Source of the DNA: Phymatolithon calcareum
Lineage: Eukaryota > Rhodophyta > Florideophyceae > Hapalidiales
Length of the DNA: 64,000 nucleotides
NCBI GenBank assembly: GCA_977006965.1
Contig: OZ345383.1
Coordinates: forward strand, 806,001-870,000
Direction: 5' to 3'
Translations under genes and position numbers: made by a program
Notes under the pieces: model-generated
What the model saw: the letters and a program-made list of their open reading frames with translations, nothing else
What the model was told of the DNA's origin: nothing
Database searches by the model: none
In this document: piece after piece, positions 45,252 through 55,856 of the stretch
Layout of the letters: each line of letters opens with the position of its first letter
Position numbering within the stretch: the first letter of the stretch is position 1

Positions 45252-46190
45252 CTACAAGTATCTTAAAATTGTTATTCGGATATTTCCCTTTCGTGTAGCC
45301 CCGCACTCCGCAATCTCAATTCGACCCCTTCCACGCAAGCTTACTACATCCCAAACCTCGCGGTGATTAACCTTCACCCCACCAGTCCGGATCCCCTCCG
45401 CCATCTTCGACCGACTTATTCCAAATCCTGCGCTTCCTACGGCATCGAGTCTCAAGCTTTTTTCCACATTAGTAAACTCTTTTACACGTCTTTCCCGGGG
45501 GCTCACCTCATCCAACGACACCATACTCGTCTCAACGCCCACTCGCCCAACGCTCGTTATCGCACCGATGAGGTAATCGGCAACGTCCGCATGTACCACA
45601 GCGTAGCAACAAGTGCCATCTTCCCTAAGCACTATGTCCCCTACGCGCTCTCGTTTCACATGCGCCAGCACCGCACCAAGAAAGTCGCGCTGCGACAATT
45701 TCTCCTCCTCGAACCTCCGCCGCATCACCACAGCAGCAAGTTCTTCTCTTAAAACCTCTACAACCGCGCCATCGTCTGCAAATTTTGGAATATGCCCCGC
45801 AGTCAGTACTGCGCGCTCGGCGTCTGGATAGCCGCCCCAAGCGACCACGCGTGCGTCAGGGAGGCCTCGCCTGCATGCCATGCAAACTTCGTGCACGTCA
45901 CGCGGCGTCATAAACTCAGACACACCGAACATGGCGCCTGCTGCGCGCATAACCGCGGCCACGGCACGCTCCGCGACTGTCTTGTCGACGCCGCGCAGAG
46001 TCGCAATGCGCACGGCATCAGCCTCCGCGGCCGCCTTTCGCGCCCCCATACGCACAGGAGCATACCTCACGTGCGCAGCGCATGTTTCGAGCGCACGCGA
46101 CGCCCTGGTCGCGGTCGGGAGAGTAGCCGCGAACGCGAGGGGGCGTGCCGCCATACTCGCGTCAGCAATAATGAAGGACGTGCGATGCAT
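45252..46190 (-). CDS. Photosystem II S4-domain protein, plastid-targeted
   Basis: 312 codons from ATG 46190, single exon. Residues 1-45 are Ala/Arg/Thr-rich without acidic residues at the start, as in a plastid transit peptide. The middle has GGYPDAERAVLTAG (about 119-132) and ERVGDIVLREDGTCCYAVV, blocks shared with cyanobacterial and plant members of this family. The S4 RNA-binding domain (about 247-312) reads LRLDAVGSAGFGISRSKM, then GGVKVNHREV, then RGRGRIEI. The family, related to YlmH, is linked to photosystem II biogenesis or RNA binding in plastids. Length and motifs are complete, so it is probably functional. It lies inside the hAT ends, is GC-rich unlike the transposon, and is divergent from the coiled-coil gene (162 bp apart). 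Confidence 0.9.
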   Translation of the reverse strand: MHRTSFIIADASMAARPLAFAATLPTATRASRALETCAAHVRYAPVRMGARKAAAEADAVRIATLRGVDKTVAERAVAAVMRAAGAMFGVSEFMTPRDVHEVCMACRRGLPDARVVAWGGYPDAERAVLTAGHIPKFADDGAVVEVLREELAAVVMRRRFEEEKLSQRDFLGAVLAHVKRERVGDIVLREDGTCCYAVVHADVADYLIGAITSVGRVGVETSMVSLDEVSPRERRVKEFTNVEKSLRLDAVGSAGFGISRSKMAEGIRTGGVKVNHREVWDVVSLRGRGRIEIAECGATRKGNIRITILRYL

Positions 46191-46352
46191 TCAATCTTGC
46201 TCCCGCGAGCATCGACAAGTTATCGTACGGCCCGCGTACACGTAATTATCCACATGACCGCGATTATCACAGCACTGGCATTGTTGGTGCCGGCTATTTC
46301 ATCACGGGGACGGCACAGTGCGCGCTAGTCTGCGCGCACGCTGCCACTCACA

Positions 46353-46727
46353 ATGACGGACATCGAACGCGCGACCCCGGGCGCCGCTGAGGGCAGCACG
46401 GGCTGTGAGGTCGAGGGTCTGCGCAAAGCGCTCGCTGCGGCTCGCGCTGACGCCGAGGCGCGTGGCGAACAACTCGAACTAGCAAAGGAGAAGGCAAAAG
46501 CTGTCGTTCGCGCTCAGATGGAGCGCGCTCGCGCGGCTGAAGCGCGTCTTCAGGGACATGCGAAGATGCAGGAGATGGAGATTGAACACTTGAACGCACG
46601 CATCAAGGAGCTAGAGAGTAAGCCGGCGCCTCAAGTCAAAATGCGAAAGGGAAACGCCGTTGGCATCGCCGGTGCCACGAGAGTTTGGATTCATGCCTTT
46701 CAAAGAGAAATTACTTTTGGTTGGTGA
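46353..46727 (+). CDS. Coiled-coil protein, 3'-truncated by the hAT right end
   Basis: ATG 46353 opens 124 codons. Residues 18-95 form a continuous heptad-like coiled coil rich in Ala, Glu, Lys and Arg (LRKALAAARADAEARGEQLE, then MQEMEIEHLNARIKELES). GC content drops sharply near 46680, where the frame enters the AT-rich subterminal region of the hAT element; the final 20 residues are transposon-derived. The gene is thus the front part of a longer coiled-coil protein (golgin or tether type cannot be told). It shares a short divergent promoter region (46191-46352) with the S4 gene. Confidence 0.65.
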   Translation: MTDIERATPGAAEGSTGCEVEGLRKALAAARADAEARGEQLELAKEKAKAVVRAQMERARAAEARLQGHAKMQEMEIEHLNARIKELESKPAPQVKMRKGNAVGIAGATRVWIHAFQREITFGW

Positions 46728-47161
46728 ATAATGACTGCACACTCATTATTAACCAACCAAATCCAGCGGATGTACACGTGTACATCCACTGGATTGAATT
46801 TATGACTCTTGGATTTGATGCGGATAATCAAATTGACTTCATTATTTTCACTGATTTTATCGCGAAATAACTGGATGCTTGCTGATATAGGTTTCAGAAC
46901 GACGAATCCTGTCGGACTGGATACAGATTCAGCCTAGCTTACCGCTGTAGGGCTACCGGACTCAAAAGCATTAGATTCTTTCTCGAGCGGACGAAGAAAA
47001 TTCTAAATTTTAAATCGTCTACACCGACGAACTGGATTGAATCATACTCTTGGAGATCTCGCTAGTCCATTGGACACTTGTTGCGTGGCATTTGGCGTAC
47101 TGGATTCATCCATCATCCGTCCAAATGAAACGCTGGTCTGCGTTTCTCCCCCCCTTAACAT
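46690..47161. repeat. Right subterminal region of the hAT element
   Basis: It contains a hairpin (46717-46734 with 46743-46760), a near-palindrome at 46763-46792 around ACACGTGT, and several GGATT/CATCCGT motifs. The left end region (41380-41680) has the same GGATT, CATCCGT and GATGC(G)GATAATCAAAT-like motifs, as expected of transposase-binding repeats. It ends with CTCCCCCCCTTAACAT. Confidence 0.65.
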
Positions 47162-47460
47162 GGGAGAGTGTTCAGAACTAGATGGGGTTATGTCATTTTT
47201 CAGAAATGAAAGTTAGGGCACATTTTCAAAAAAATTTAAAAAATTAGCATAAACTACAGTTATACAAAATCGTCACGCGGAAGTACTGGGAAGATTTGTT
47301 TTTAATTTTTCTCAACTGTGTAGAAGTTATTTTGGAAAATAAATTTAAATTTTGGATTCCTTACACATGTTTTGTATCATACTGCTTCCAGAAATCTATC
47401 ATATCATCTAATTTCTTGGCACACTATTGTGCATCTTGCGGCACAGCACTCTTAGTGCCA

Positions 47461-49094
47461 CTAGTGTCTATGTGACGAACACCCTCAATTGAGGGTGGAT
47501 TTAAAAGCTCAAAAACGTTTGTGAAAAGAATGCGGAACAGTTTTTTAGCGCCAGATTCGAAAAGCTGACCTTTTGTTCTTGGTGGGGAGTACCCCTTTTA
47601 CTACCTTAAAACCGCGTCGTTCGCCGGTAGGAACGAAAATCTGTTGGTCACTCAGAAAAAACACATCTGCCATGCCTCGAGAAAAAGACCCGCGCCGAGT
47701 GGTCGGTGCAGCCGTACACACCAAAGCAACATCATTAACAAGTCTCGCAGAGTGCTGCCGACTATACGGAGCTTTTTACAAGTCAAAAAAGGTTAACGGC
47801 ACTGTTCAAGAGGTGCACGTTGATGAAATCAGGGTCGCTCGAACACGTCACTTCGCTCGAAATGGGTCCTTGTTCAGAAACCAATCGAGAAGACTAAGAT
47901 TAAGACTATCAAGATTGTTAATGTCAAGGCAGGGAAGGCTGAAGAAGGCGCTCATTCCTCTCGAATGGTTGTATCGAGTCCCAGCAGGCAAAATTCTGTA
48001 CCTCGAACGCCGGCTTACAGTACTCGCGGTCGAACATCTTCTTCGCCAAACGCCGAGTTCCCCGTTCAGTATGAACCACACTCTCGACAGAAGGCAACGC
48101 AAACCTACCATACAGTCAACGGGAGCTCTGAACGCCCTCTTGCGGGCTCTCTCGCCTACAACCTGCATGGTTCTTGGGAAAATAATGGCAAGAGGAGCTT
48201 GATATCATTGCACGAGACTGTGCGCAGAGTATATTTGCTCATGAAGTGCCACGGTTCGAGCGCCAAGTTCTATCTCCAGTTGGGGGAAGGATTCCCGGTC
48301 AGTTCTGGAAAGTTCGCACTATAAACGGAGAAGTTATATCCGAGAATGGTGGCATCGGGTTCCACACACCGTACGATTCCTTCATGACTATGTTTCGCCG
48401 AGTGCACCTGCGAACAATTCTTGCTTTGGCATCCGCTAAGCTGAAACGAATAGGAAAAATGGAGGCTAAGATATTCGGAATACTCGTCCTCATGAGTTGG
48501 GCGCAAAGAGATTTATGGAAGTCTTCCATGGGGAACAAGTATATCCTCGCTCCTTCATTTTCAAACAGTGGGATGACCACAGCCAGATTCTCCGAGTACC
48601 TCCTGTGCGTCACATTCACGGTGTAACCAAGTGAACAAGGGACTATGTTGTCCGTACAGTATCGGTAGGCGCTCGTTCAGCAAGGCGCCATGTCCCCCCG
48701 GATTCATTTTGCCTCGCGCAATATTCATCGATGTTCTTTGCTCCAAGGGCGGTGTTGAAACCCACTTAACTCCCCCGAAGATAGAAAGTAAGCCACAAGT
48801 GGCATGATGACTACTTTAGCGGTTCAAAACAACTGCAGAGTCTGACAAGTCAAGCAATTAACCCTCGTGTTCTCATCATGTTATGGACTTGCTGGCGCCG
48901 CAATCAACATATGTGGCACTTCAACTGGTAGAAACTGTTTTGCTAAGCATGTTGAACACATCCATGAGCTTGATGCGTTTGATGAGCCTAATAATGAGTA
49001 GCTTTCGTTGGCAAAAAATAAATGATTCTCATTCCCTCAATTGAGGGAAAAGTGCCCCTCAATTGAGGGAAAATTCCCGTCACATAGACACTAG
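47461..49094 (+). mobile_element. piggyBac-like element L3, nested inside L2
   Basis: 17-bp perfect terminal repeats CTAGTGTCTATGTGACG (47461-47477) and inverse (49078-49094), followed inward by CCCTCAATTGAGGG palindromes. CTAG may be a 4-bp palindromic target or part of the repeat; a second copy at 53965 also starts with CTAG. It interrupts the L2 ORF. It carries a broken, internally deleted piggyBac-type transposase. Confidence 0.85.
47573..48626 (+). pseudogene. piggyBac-like transposase, N-terminal half, broken
   Basis: Frame 47573-48202 gives a basic N-terminal part with GTVQEVHVDEI. Frame 48246-48626 reads HTPYDSFMTMFRRVHLRTIL, then KMEAKIFGILVLMSWAQRDLW and GMTTARFSEYL, the DDE_Tnp_1_7 (piggyBac) N-terminal pattern of MFP..L, E..KFFGI and RF. 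The later catalytic Asp blocks are missing, so the element is an internal-deletion derivative. Frame shifts lie near 47950 and 48200. Confidence 0.65.
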
Positions 49095-49827
49095 AAAAGT
49101 ACCCGTCTCGTACTCTTGCATCTGAAGAGTAATACCGATCAAGAACGTTCACGGTTTGTGCTCCCATTTTCCCCTTTCTCGCTTTCGAGTGCATAGTTTT
49201 GTACACAGTTGGACGCATAGTTCTGCTTACATGAACACTGTGGCTCTGTATTGTTGTGATTGAGAGCTGTGTTATTGCAGCAAAGGCCGGGAGGCACATT
49301 TGGCGGCCTTTTAAACAGTATGCTATGGAAGCACGTGCCATCGGATCATCCTCGTTAAGCCTGCGTTTATATTTCTTGGCATCTTGAGATTCATTAAAAA
49401 TTGTATTTGCTTTTCCTGGGGGAGCCGCACAGGCAAATATCATCGATCGCACAAAACTCACGCGCTCTACCTCATTGAGCAGTGCAAATCCCAACGCCAT
49501 GTCTTTTGAGCCTTCAAGGTTGCACTGGTCATGACCGCACTGCGTCATGTATTTGGTGTAGTGCAACAAGCAGTTATTTTGTAGGGACTCCTCTACATTC
49601 TGGGGCAGTACGGGACCCTCGTCCACAGCGTTCCAATCTTCCCCTACGTGTAGAATTTCATCCAAATCCATCAAAATATCATGATCTTCCCAAGCTTCTT
49701 CGATAGGATCAGGAGGCTCATCCTCATATGCAGTGTCATCGTTTTGAGGGGCACAGTGGTAAATATCTTGAGCAAAATCGCTCAAAATTATATTCTCTGG
49801 GTCAAGCACAGGGTCTATGATGTCCAT
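48988..49827 (-). pseudogene. L2 ORF, cut by the piggyBac-like insertion
   Basis: ATG 49827 opens a frame whose genuine part ends at 49095; the last 35 residues come from the L3 end. It is acidic at first (DPENIILSDFAQDIYH, then DEPPDPIEEAWEDHD). About 155-235 has ASIAYCLKGRQMCLPAFAAI and TIQSHSVHVSR followed by KARKGKMGAQTVNVLDRY, which resembles the DNA-binding front of an animal/algal DDE transposase. Beyond L3 the frame closes after about 20 codons, so most of the catalytic part is gone. Confidence 0.55.
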
Positions 49828-50405
49828 AGCGTATAGGCTTCTTCCTTAAAAACAACATTCAACAAAATAGCTCTCTGCGAAAAGCCTCTACTGTCCCTAC
49901 CGGTGGTCTTTAAGTATTGGATAAATACGTAGCCAAAGTCTGCAGCACAGTTCTTCAATAGCAGCTGCGTGGCATTAAGAGATCACACCCAAGCTTTAGT
50001 GATTACATTTAATGTAATCTCTAGAGCTCGGTTGTTGTAAAGAAAATCTTACTATAGTCATTCATCACGGTGTTATGTGCGTAACGGGACGTGCACTATT
50101 TGCACTGGATGCCTTCGTACGAGGAAAAAATTGATGGCCAAAAAACGTATGATAACAGAAATGTAAGCAATTTGTATTTTTCATTTATCCAGCCGCTAGA
50201 AGCAGGTTCAGAATTGAACGATCAAAACCCTAGATGCGTTCAAAATAAAATTAAAATAGCTTACTATGAGACATTTTAACCAATAAGCAGCCGTACGTAA
50301 AGAGCAGCTAATGGAGATTCTAGAGATGTAAAAATATCGAAAAGTCAAAAAATGACATAACCCCATCTAGTTCTGAACTCTCTCCCACATTCCCCTGATG
50401 TCAGC

Positions 50406-50608
50406 TAGTCCAGCGAGGACAGCTCTCTGTCTACGAACTCATTGCACAAATGCATTCTCTTCCGAAGGTCGAATCTGTCGTTGTATCTCTTGCCAACAGA
50501 CCTATCCCAAATTTGTTGACTTCAAATGTACATATACAAATGCGTCAATGAACTAAGGGGCCTCACTCTTTCGCCAAACTTTCTTTTCGCTCACCACCGG
50601 CACTGCGC
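50406..50608 (+). promoter_or_regulatory. Proximal upstream region of the membrane-protein gene, copy A
   Basis: It matches 63361-63564 in locus 2 with about ten differences. In copy A only these 203 bp remain next to the gene; everything further upstream is inserted DNA. Any promoter that is still native must lie here. Confidence 0.55.
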
Positions 50609-52405
50609 ATGATGCGTATCCAAGGCGAAGAGAGCGTTATCTACGCGAGTCTGGAAGTCATAAAGATAACTTGCGTCTCCTTCTTCTTGGTCGGCCTGCG
50701 TTGCGCCGTCTTCCTGACACATTCCTTCCTTTTGCAAACCGGCCGTCTGCGCTACCGCGCGCATACCATCGGGCACAATCTCGAGTCAATCCTTGAGTAC
50801 TTCACTGTCGTGGCCCCGCCGCCGCCCACGAGCAGCCCCGATTCTTTCACTGAACGTACGGAGCATAGCGTTCCTGGGCTGTCGACCGTAAGACGCGGAC
50901 CTCGTCTTGTCATTGCAACTGCCATCGTTTTAGGTATACTCACGACCGTATTTGACATCGCCGCCTTTTTCGCGCTTGGCACAGAAGGACGAGATGTGAG
51001 CAACAAGCCAGAGGCCGCCAAGTCACGAAGAGTGGCAAGGTCCGTTCTGCGGCCGCGCGAACCCACGTCTTTCGATAGGATATCGCTGCCCGCCCCGTTC
51101 TATTACGCGTCTAGAAGGTTACCAGAGCGCATGGCGAAATTCTCTTATTCCCCCGGCAAGATCTCGCTTACCATTCCGGAGAAGATTGACTACATTCTCG
51201 ACGAAAAGTGGCTTGTGAACAATCCCACGTTAGGTCGTTATGCAATCCTAACGTATCAGGACTATGAAAGGAAGATCAAGACGAAATACAGCAATACGAG
51301 CCATGTCGTGTTCAGTGCAGACGTGCATGGTATAAACCTACATCCACAGGGGTCGGATAGAGCGTTTCGAGAAAAGCATGCCTGCTCAGACACTGTCGGA
51401 GGAGCTCGCCGTTTGAACTCTACTCTCAAGACATACGAATTGTGCTACAGCGACGAACCGAGAAACAAGAACTGCAAAAACCAAAAAGACGGCTCTATCG
51501 TCGAGTTTACATTCCGCTGCTCGAACATTACTCTGGAGAACGGGTCACGCGTAACGACATGGTCCGCGCTTGAAGGATATGCTGGTGTCCCAGGCAACGC
51601 TGCAGCACTCGATTTATTGCATCTTAATGCGAGAAGGGCGAACAGTGTGTACAAGGATACATCCCCGGCTTTGCTGGTCGTGGCTCGAATTTTAGCAGAA
51701 TTGGTGACGTTGTACGAATTTGAAAATCGGGCCTTTTACACTGATGCAACCGTAGTCATCCTTCCAAACTATCTCGTTGCCATACTTGCAAGTATAGGCG
51801 CGGTAGGACTGGTCCTTATATTGATCCACCGGATAGCTGTGCCCTCGTTCGGCTTGATTTCCACATCGAAATGGCCAACGGATCTGCTCGCATGTGCAGT
51901 CAACCGCAAAGATTGCCTTAACCGGCGGAGACTAAACCACTTCGATGTCTCAGTGGTGATGACTGAAAGCTCACAGCGTCCTTTTGAACTTTGTGTGAGT
52001 GACTCTACTTCCGATCACATCAGTTTGGCGCCGCACGTTTCGGCAAATCAAGTTGGATGAGCTGAAGTGCACAAGTGCCTGAAGTGCAGTGCAGTCAGCA
52101 GCACTACATGGAGTCAGAGGCCCAAACAGATGTTACTGAGGGCGTTTAATAAATTCCAAATTCAAAAAAAGCCCAAACAGACTGGGATTGTTCCAAATTT
52201 TCGGTTTAGACTTGAACAAGATTGGGATGAAGCAAGGAAGTCTGCTTGGGAAGTACTTAATGTCTCAATTCTGTACAGGATGTTTTTATTTCTTCTCGTT
52301 TCCTCCATATTGACTTCATCATGGTACTTGTACATGGTAGCAAGACCGCTCGAACGCGAGTATGTTCTGAAGTGTCGTCCTGATCAGACAGCAAAAGAGT
52401 TATGA
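50609..52405 (+). CDS. Predicted multi-pass membrane protein, copy A, with in-frame TGA
   Basis: ATG 50609 opens 483 codons to a TGA at 52058-52060. The same frame then runs on to TGA 52403-52405 (AEVHKCLKCSAV...), and that extension has another membrane segment (RMFLFLLVSSILTSSWYLYM). TM-like stretches lie at about 12-35, 98-122 and 384-414, and in the extension. Between the second and third is a large loop with NTS, NST, NIT and NGS glycosylation sites and several cysteines, probably extracellular. I recognise no family. The TGA may mark a pseudogene, a natural end, or readthrough. A second copy starts at 63565. The gene sits directly beside the hAT insertion. Confidence 0.65.
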
Positions 52406-53964
52406 AAAGAAGAAGAATACCCCATGACTCCCGGGGTATTCTTCCCGGGCCCGAAGGAAGATATAAAGGAAGCGAAGAAGGATATGGAGTATCTCAAGAT
52501 GTGCAAAGACCTGCAAGAAGCCCTCCAGAAAGCACGGTAAGGATGCGTATAGAGGAAGAGTGATCGAGAAGAAATACGTGAGGTATGGTAAAAGAAAGAA
52601 GGCAGATCGATGAAGATCCCTACTGAATCGAACAAGTCGTCAGGGATCCTCTATATTAGACAGAGGGCGACACTAATGAGGTGCCTAAGACTGACTTTCA
52701 TCCGAGCGCCACTGTGGAGCGCATCAGTACTGGGAATCTAGTTTGGTGTCTCAGCGGACTGGTTCCGGCAAAACGGCTTTTTGTTCACTCCTCAAATTGA
52801 ACATGAGTGCAAATGACTGATAAGAGCGCTACTTGGCAAAGAAATAAGAATAAAGGAGGCAGAAAAGGACCAAAGATCGCCAGCTTGGGTAACTTGTGGA
52901 AAGCTGGCCAATTACTCCGAGGCGAGGCTTTGGGAGCTTTTAAAACAAAACTATCAAAGGCGATATTCTCTTAAGTCGCTTAAGCTCTCATTTGCATGTC
53001 AACTACTGCACTTCTCCTTAAATGATTTTCTGGGGCGAAGCGTCTTGTGACACGACAAGGTGTTCCAGCGGGAAAGAGGAGAGAGGTAGAGCTGAGCACA
53101 GTACCGTTGTGTTACTGGAGCGCAGCGCATACACGGCAAAAGCAGAGGCTAGCTCACCGTGCGGGTTCCTTCAGATACCCCGACGGTGCTGCTTTTATTA
53201 TTCTATATATAAAGGAATTGCAGCAGCACAAGAGTCTACCCAGGCATTAGAGAGGGCGCAATGCATGCGACTCCACGCCCTTGAATGGTCGGACAAACGA
53301 GTGCTCTCAGTTGTGACAAATTCCAAGCGGATGTAAGTAAATCCGCAAGGCTGATTCCGAACCGCTTAGGGAGGTGACACTGACAGTCTGGTCGCCACGC
53401 ACGCACCCGTCAGCGCAAGCAAGGGGATAGGACCCGTTCGAAACGAGGACTGCGGAGTATTCCGCGTTGGCGTCCGTTCACCGGCCGCTGCTCATACAGC
53501 GATCATCCGGCGCAAATAGGGGACTGTCAAATACCCCATGTTCGTGTCCTTTCACCAGCCGCTGCTAAGACAGCGATCATCCGGCGCAAGACAGGGTGCA
53601 GTGTTACAGTCTGAACAAGTACTTGTGCATGCTGTGAACCTAGTGAACGTGCACAGGAGAAGTGAAGGTTCGCTGTCAAGTTGTATGGTATATGATATGC
53701 TCCTGATAAGGCATCTTTGTCTTAATATCGGAGCTATGACAGTAATACATCTTCCGTACCAACTCAATTGACCGTCTGATGTCAGTCACTTGAAAAGGTC
53801 TACTCGACCCAAGTCCACAGTGTACGGTGACCCACCCCGAAATTGGCGTGCAGGAGGCAGAGAAGGCACTCGAGAAGAATAAGTTTCTCCACCAAACTGC
53901 AAGCCCCAGTCAAACTCGCTAACAAAAGGATAGAATGGAAGAAACTTAGGCCCTCAAATTGATG
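52406..53964. other. Interval without recognised gene, with a two-unit tandem repeat
   Basis: Short ORFs (52384-52635, 53022-53336, 53538-53771) have no domain. TTCACCGGCCGCTGCT... at 53476 recurs at 53549 as TTCACCAGCCGCTGCT..., a 73-bp period over two units. CCCCGGGAGTCATGGGG-type inverted sequence lies near 52420-52450. The 29-bp motif at 53927-53955 also occurs at 9115-9143. Confidence 0.4.
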
Positions 53965-54710
53965 CTAGTGTCTATGTGACGAACACCCTCAACTGAGGGT
54001 GGATTTCAAAGCTCGAAAAAGTTTGTAAAAAGAACGCGGAACAGTTTTTGAGTGTCAGATTCGGAAATGCGACCTTTTGCTCTTGGTGGGGAGTACCCTT
54101 TTACTACCTTAAAACCGCGTCGTTCGCCGGTAGGAACGAAAATCTGCTGGTCACTCAGAAAAACTACATCTGCCATGCCTCGAGAAAAAGACCCGCGCCG
54201 GGTGGTCGGTGCAGCCGTACACACCAAAGCAACATCAGTGACAAGTCCTGCACAGTGGTGCGGACTATACGGAGCACTTTTCAGTTCAAAAAAGGTGAAC
54301 GGCACGGTTCAAGAGGTGCATGTTGATGAAATCAAGGGTCGCTCGAGCACGTCAAATCACGTGAAATGGGTCCTTGTTCAGAAGCCAATCCAAAAGACTA
54401 AGATTAAGACTATCAAGATTGTTAAAATCAAGGCAGGGAAGGCTAACAAAGGCGCTTGTTCCTCTTGAATGGTTGTATCGAGTCTCAGCAGGCAAAATTC
54501 TGTACCTCGAACGCCGGCTTACAGTACTCGCGCTCGAACATCTTCTTCCCCAAACGCCGAGTATTGCGTTCAGCATCAACCAAGTTCTCAACAGAAGGCA
54601 TCACAAACCTACTATACAATCAACAGAAGCTCTGAACGCCCTATTGCGGGTTCCCTCGCCTACACCCTGCATGGTTCTTGGGACGAACAATCGCAAGAGG
54701 AGCTTGACGT
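53965..54710 (+). mobile_element. Truncated second copy of the piggyBac-like element L3
   Basis: It starts CTAGTGTCTATGTGACG and follows 47461-48212 closely, including the VVGAAVHTKATS and GTVQEVHVDEI coding blocks (54052-54468, 54374-54802). It is cut at 54711 where the LINE block of locus 2 begins, so it has no right end. Its ORF differs from the first copy by several frame shifts. Confidence 0.8.
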
Positions 54711-55437
54711 CATTACCATTGGTCGAGGCTCTATGCGCCGTGTGCGGAGGAACTCTGATTGGTCCGAAAGCCCTTGGGAACGTTTGGTACGTACAAATTT
54801 AATGCAAACGGCTCTATCAGCTGATAACATGCAAATCGGCGTCTAAAAGCTGTTTTTTGAATGAAAAATGAAGTATGCCTCGTTTCTATCAAGTACTGTG
54901 GACTGTTCTACCGGCGCCAGCGCGTCAAAATCTCGAAATTAATTTGTGATTCTATCTTTTACGACTCCAAACCGAGGAATACGCAATCGATTGCCAACTT
55001 CCAGGTGGTGTGGAATGCCACAGGTTATAGCTTTGCAAACTTCCCGCTACGGATACGTCGAGATAGTCTTCATACGTCAGATACACTTCAAATAATAATT
55101 TGGCAGCCTCGTACTTTGTTTTTGTTGCGTTGTCGTCCTTAGCAGTTGACCCACGAAAAAAGTGAAAAAGCATTTTTTTCAAAATGAATGTGGTTATTTG
55201 AATGAAAAAAGTGATTTTTCAGGACTAACTGGATCAACGCGTCCAATATAAGTCTATCCGTTTGTATTGTGTTCTGCTTTTCCCCTAAGCGAAGTTGGTA
55301 GCGTTTCGAGGGCCTAATTTTCTCCATTCTGTTCTATCCTGTGTGATATAAAGAGCTGTTTGCAGGTTTCGGTGTGGGGATGTCGCTAAAGAGTGATTCT
55401 ATGGTTGGTTTGACAAACTGAAGAAGCACTTGGCATA

Positions 55438-55856
55438 TCAAGCGGTACTCGTCCATGCGGAGGATGAGACCAAGCCAGTTCCACCTTTGATCTCTGGCGG
55501 GTACGACGAATTTTTACGTGCTGCGAGAAGCTCTCTTAGTCTTGATAGCCACGCTGAGGCGGCAACGACATCTATATCCAGCAGACAAACTTCGTCGGCG
55601 TATTTGAGATTGTTGACTTTCAGAGTGGGCGTCAGGATCAAACAAGCATTGATGGTGGTGCACGAGTTGCTGTGCCGACGGTTTCAGTAATTTTTACGCC
55701 GACTTCCTTGACAGACTCAGGTCCACGGCTATATATATTTCGCATCCAGTGCAACAAACTTTGGCGATTGGTCAGCTTCGCTGCAGTCCACCTACATACT
55801 ACGTGCACGCGACGCAAGGAATTGTCTTTTCGGAATAGGTTGTTTAGAGTGACCAA
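55438..55856 (-). pseudogene. Second RT-like fragment in the LINE block, copy 2
   Basis: Same frames as 20599-21017, with YADEVCLLDIDV; one Glu-to-Lys change (SVKEVG). Dead. Confidence 0.5.

Larger units (their letters stand above)
47162..50387 (-). mobile_element. DNA transposon L2 inserted in the hAT terminal repeat
   Basis: About 39-bp terminal repeats with one mismatch: GGGAGAGTGTTCAGAACTAG... (47162-47200) and its inverse (50349-50387). The flanks are ACAT at 47158-47161 and 50388-50391. Removing the element and one ACAT restores the hAT end. It encodes one minus-strand ORF, itself interrupted by element L3. The transposon family is not clear; a 4-bp duplication is consistent with several. 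Confidence 0.85.
41021..50398 (+). mobile_element. hAT transposon carrying host genes, with nested insertions
   Basis: The left end is CAGGGGAATGTTATGGGGGG (41021 onward). The right end is split: CTCCCCCCCTTAACAT (47146-47161) plus TCCCCTG (50392-50398). Joined, it is the inverse of the left end at 22 of 23 positions. The flanks are ATGTCAG at 41014-41020 and 50399-50405, and locus 2 has the empty site with one ATGTCAG (63354-63360). CAGGG ends and 7-8-bp duplications are hAT traits. Without the nested 3.2-kb element it is 6148 bp. It contains an intact transposase, a LINE fragment, a complete photosystem II S4 gene and part of a coiled-coil gene. Confidence 0.85.
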
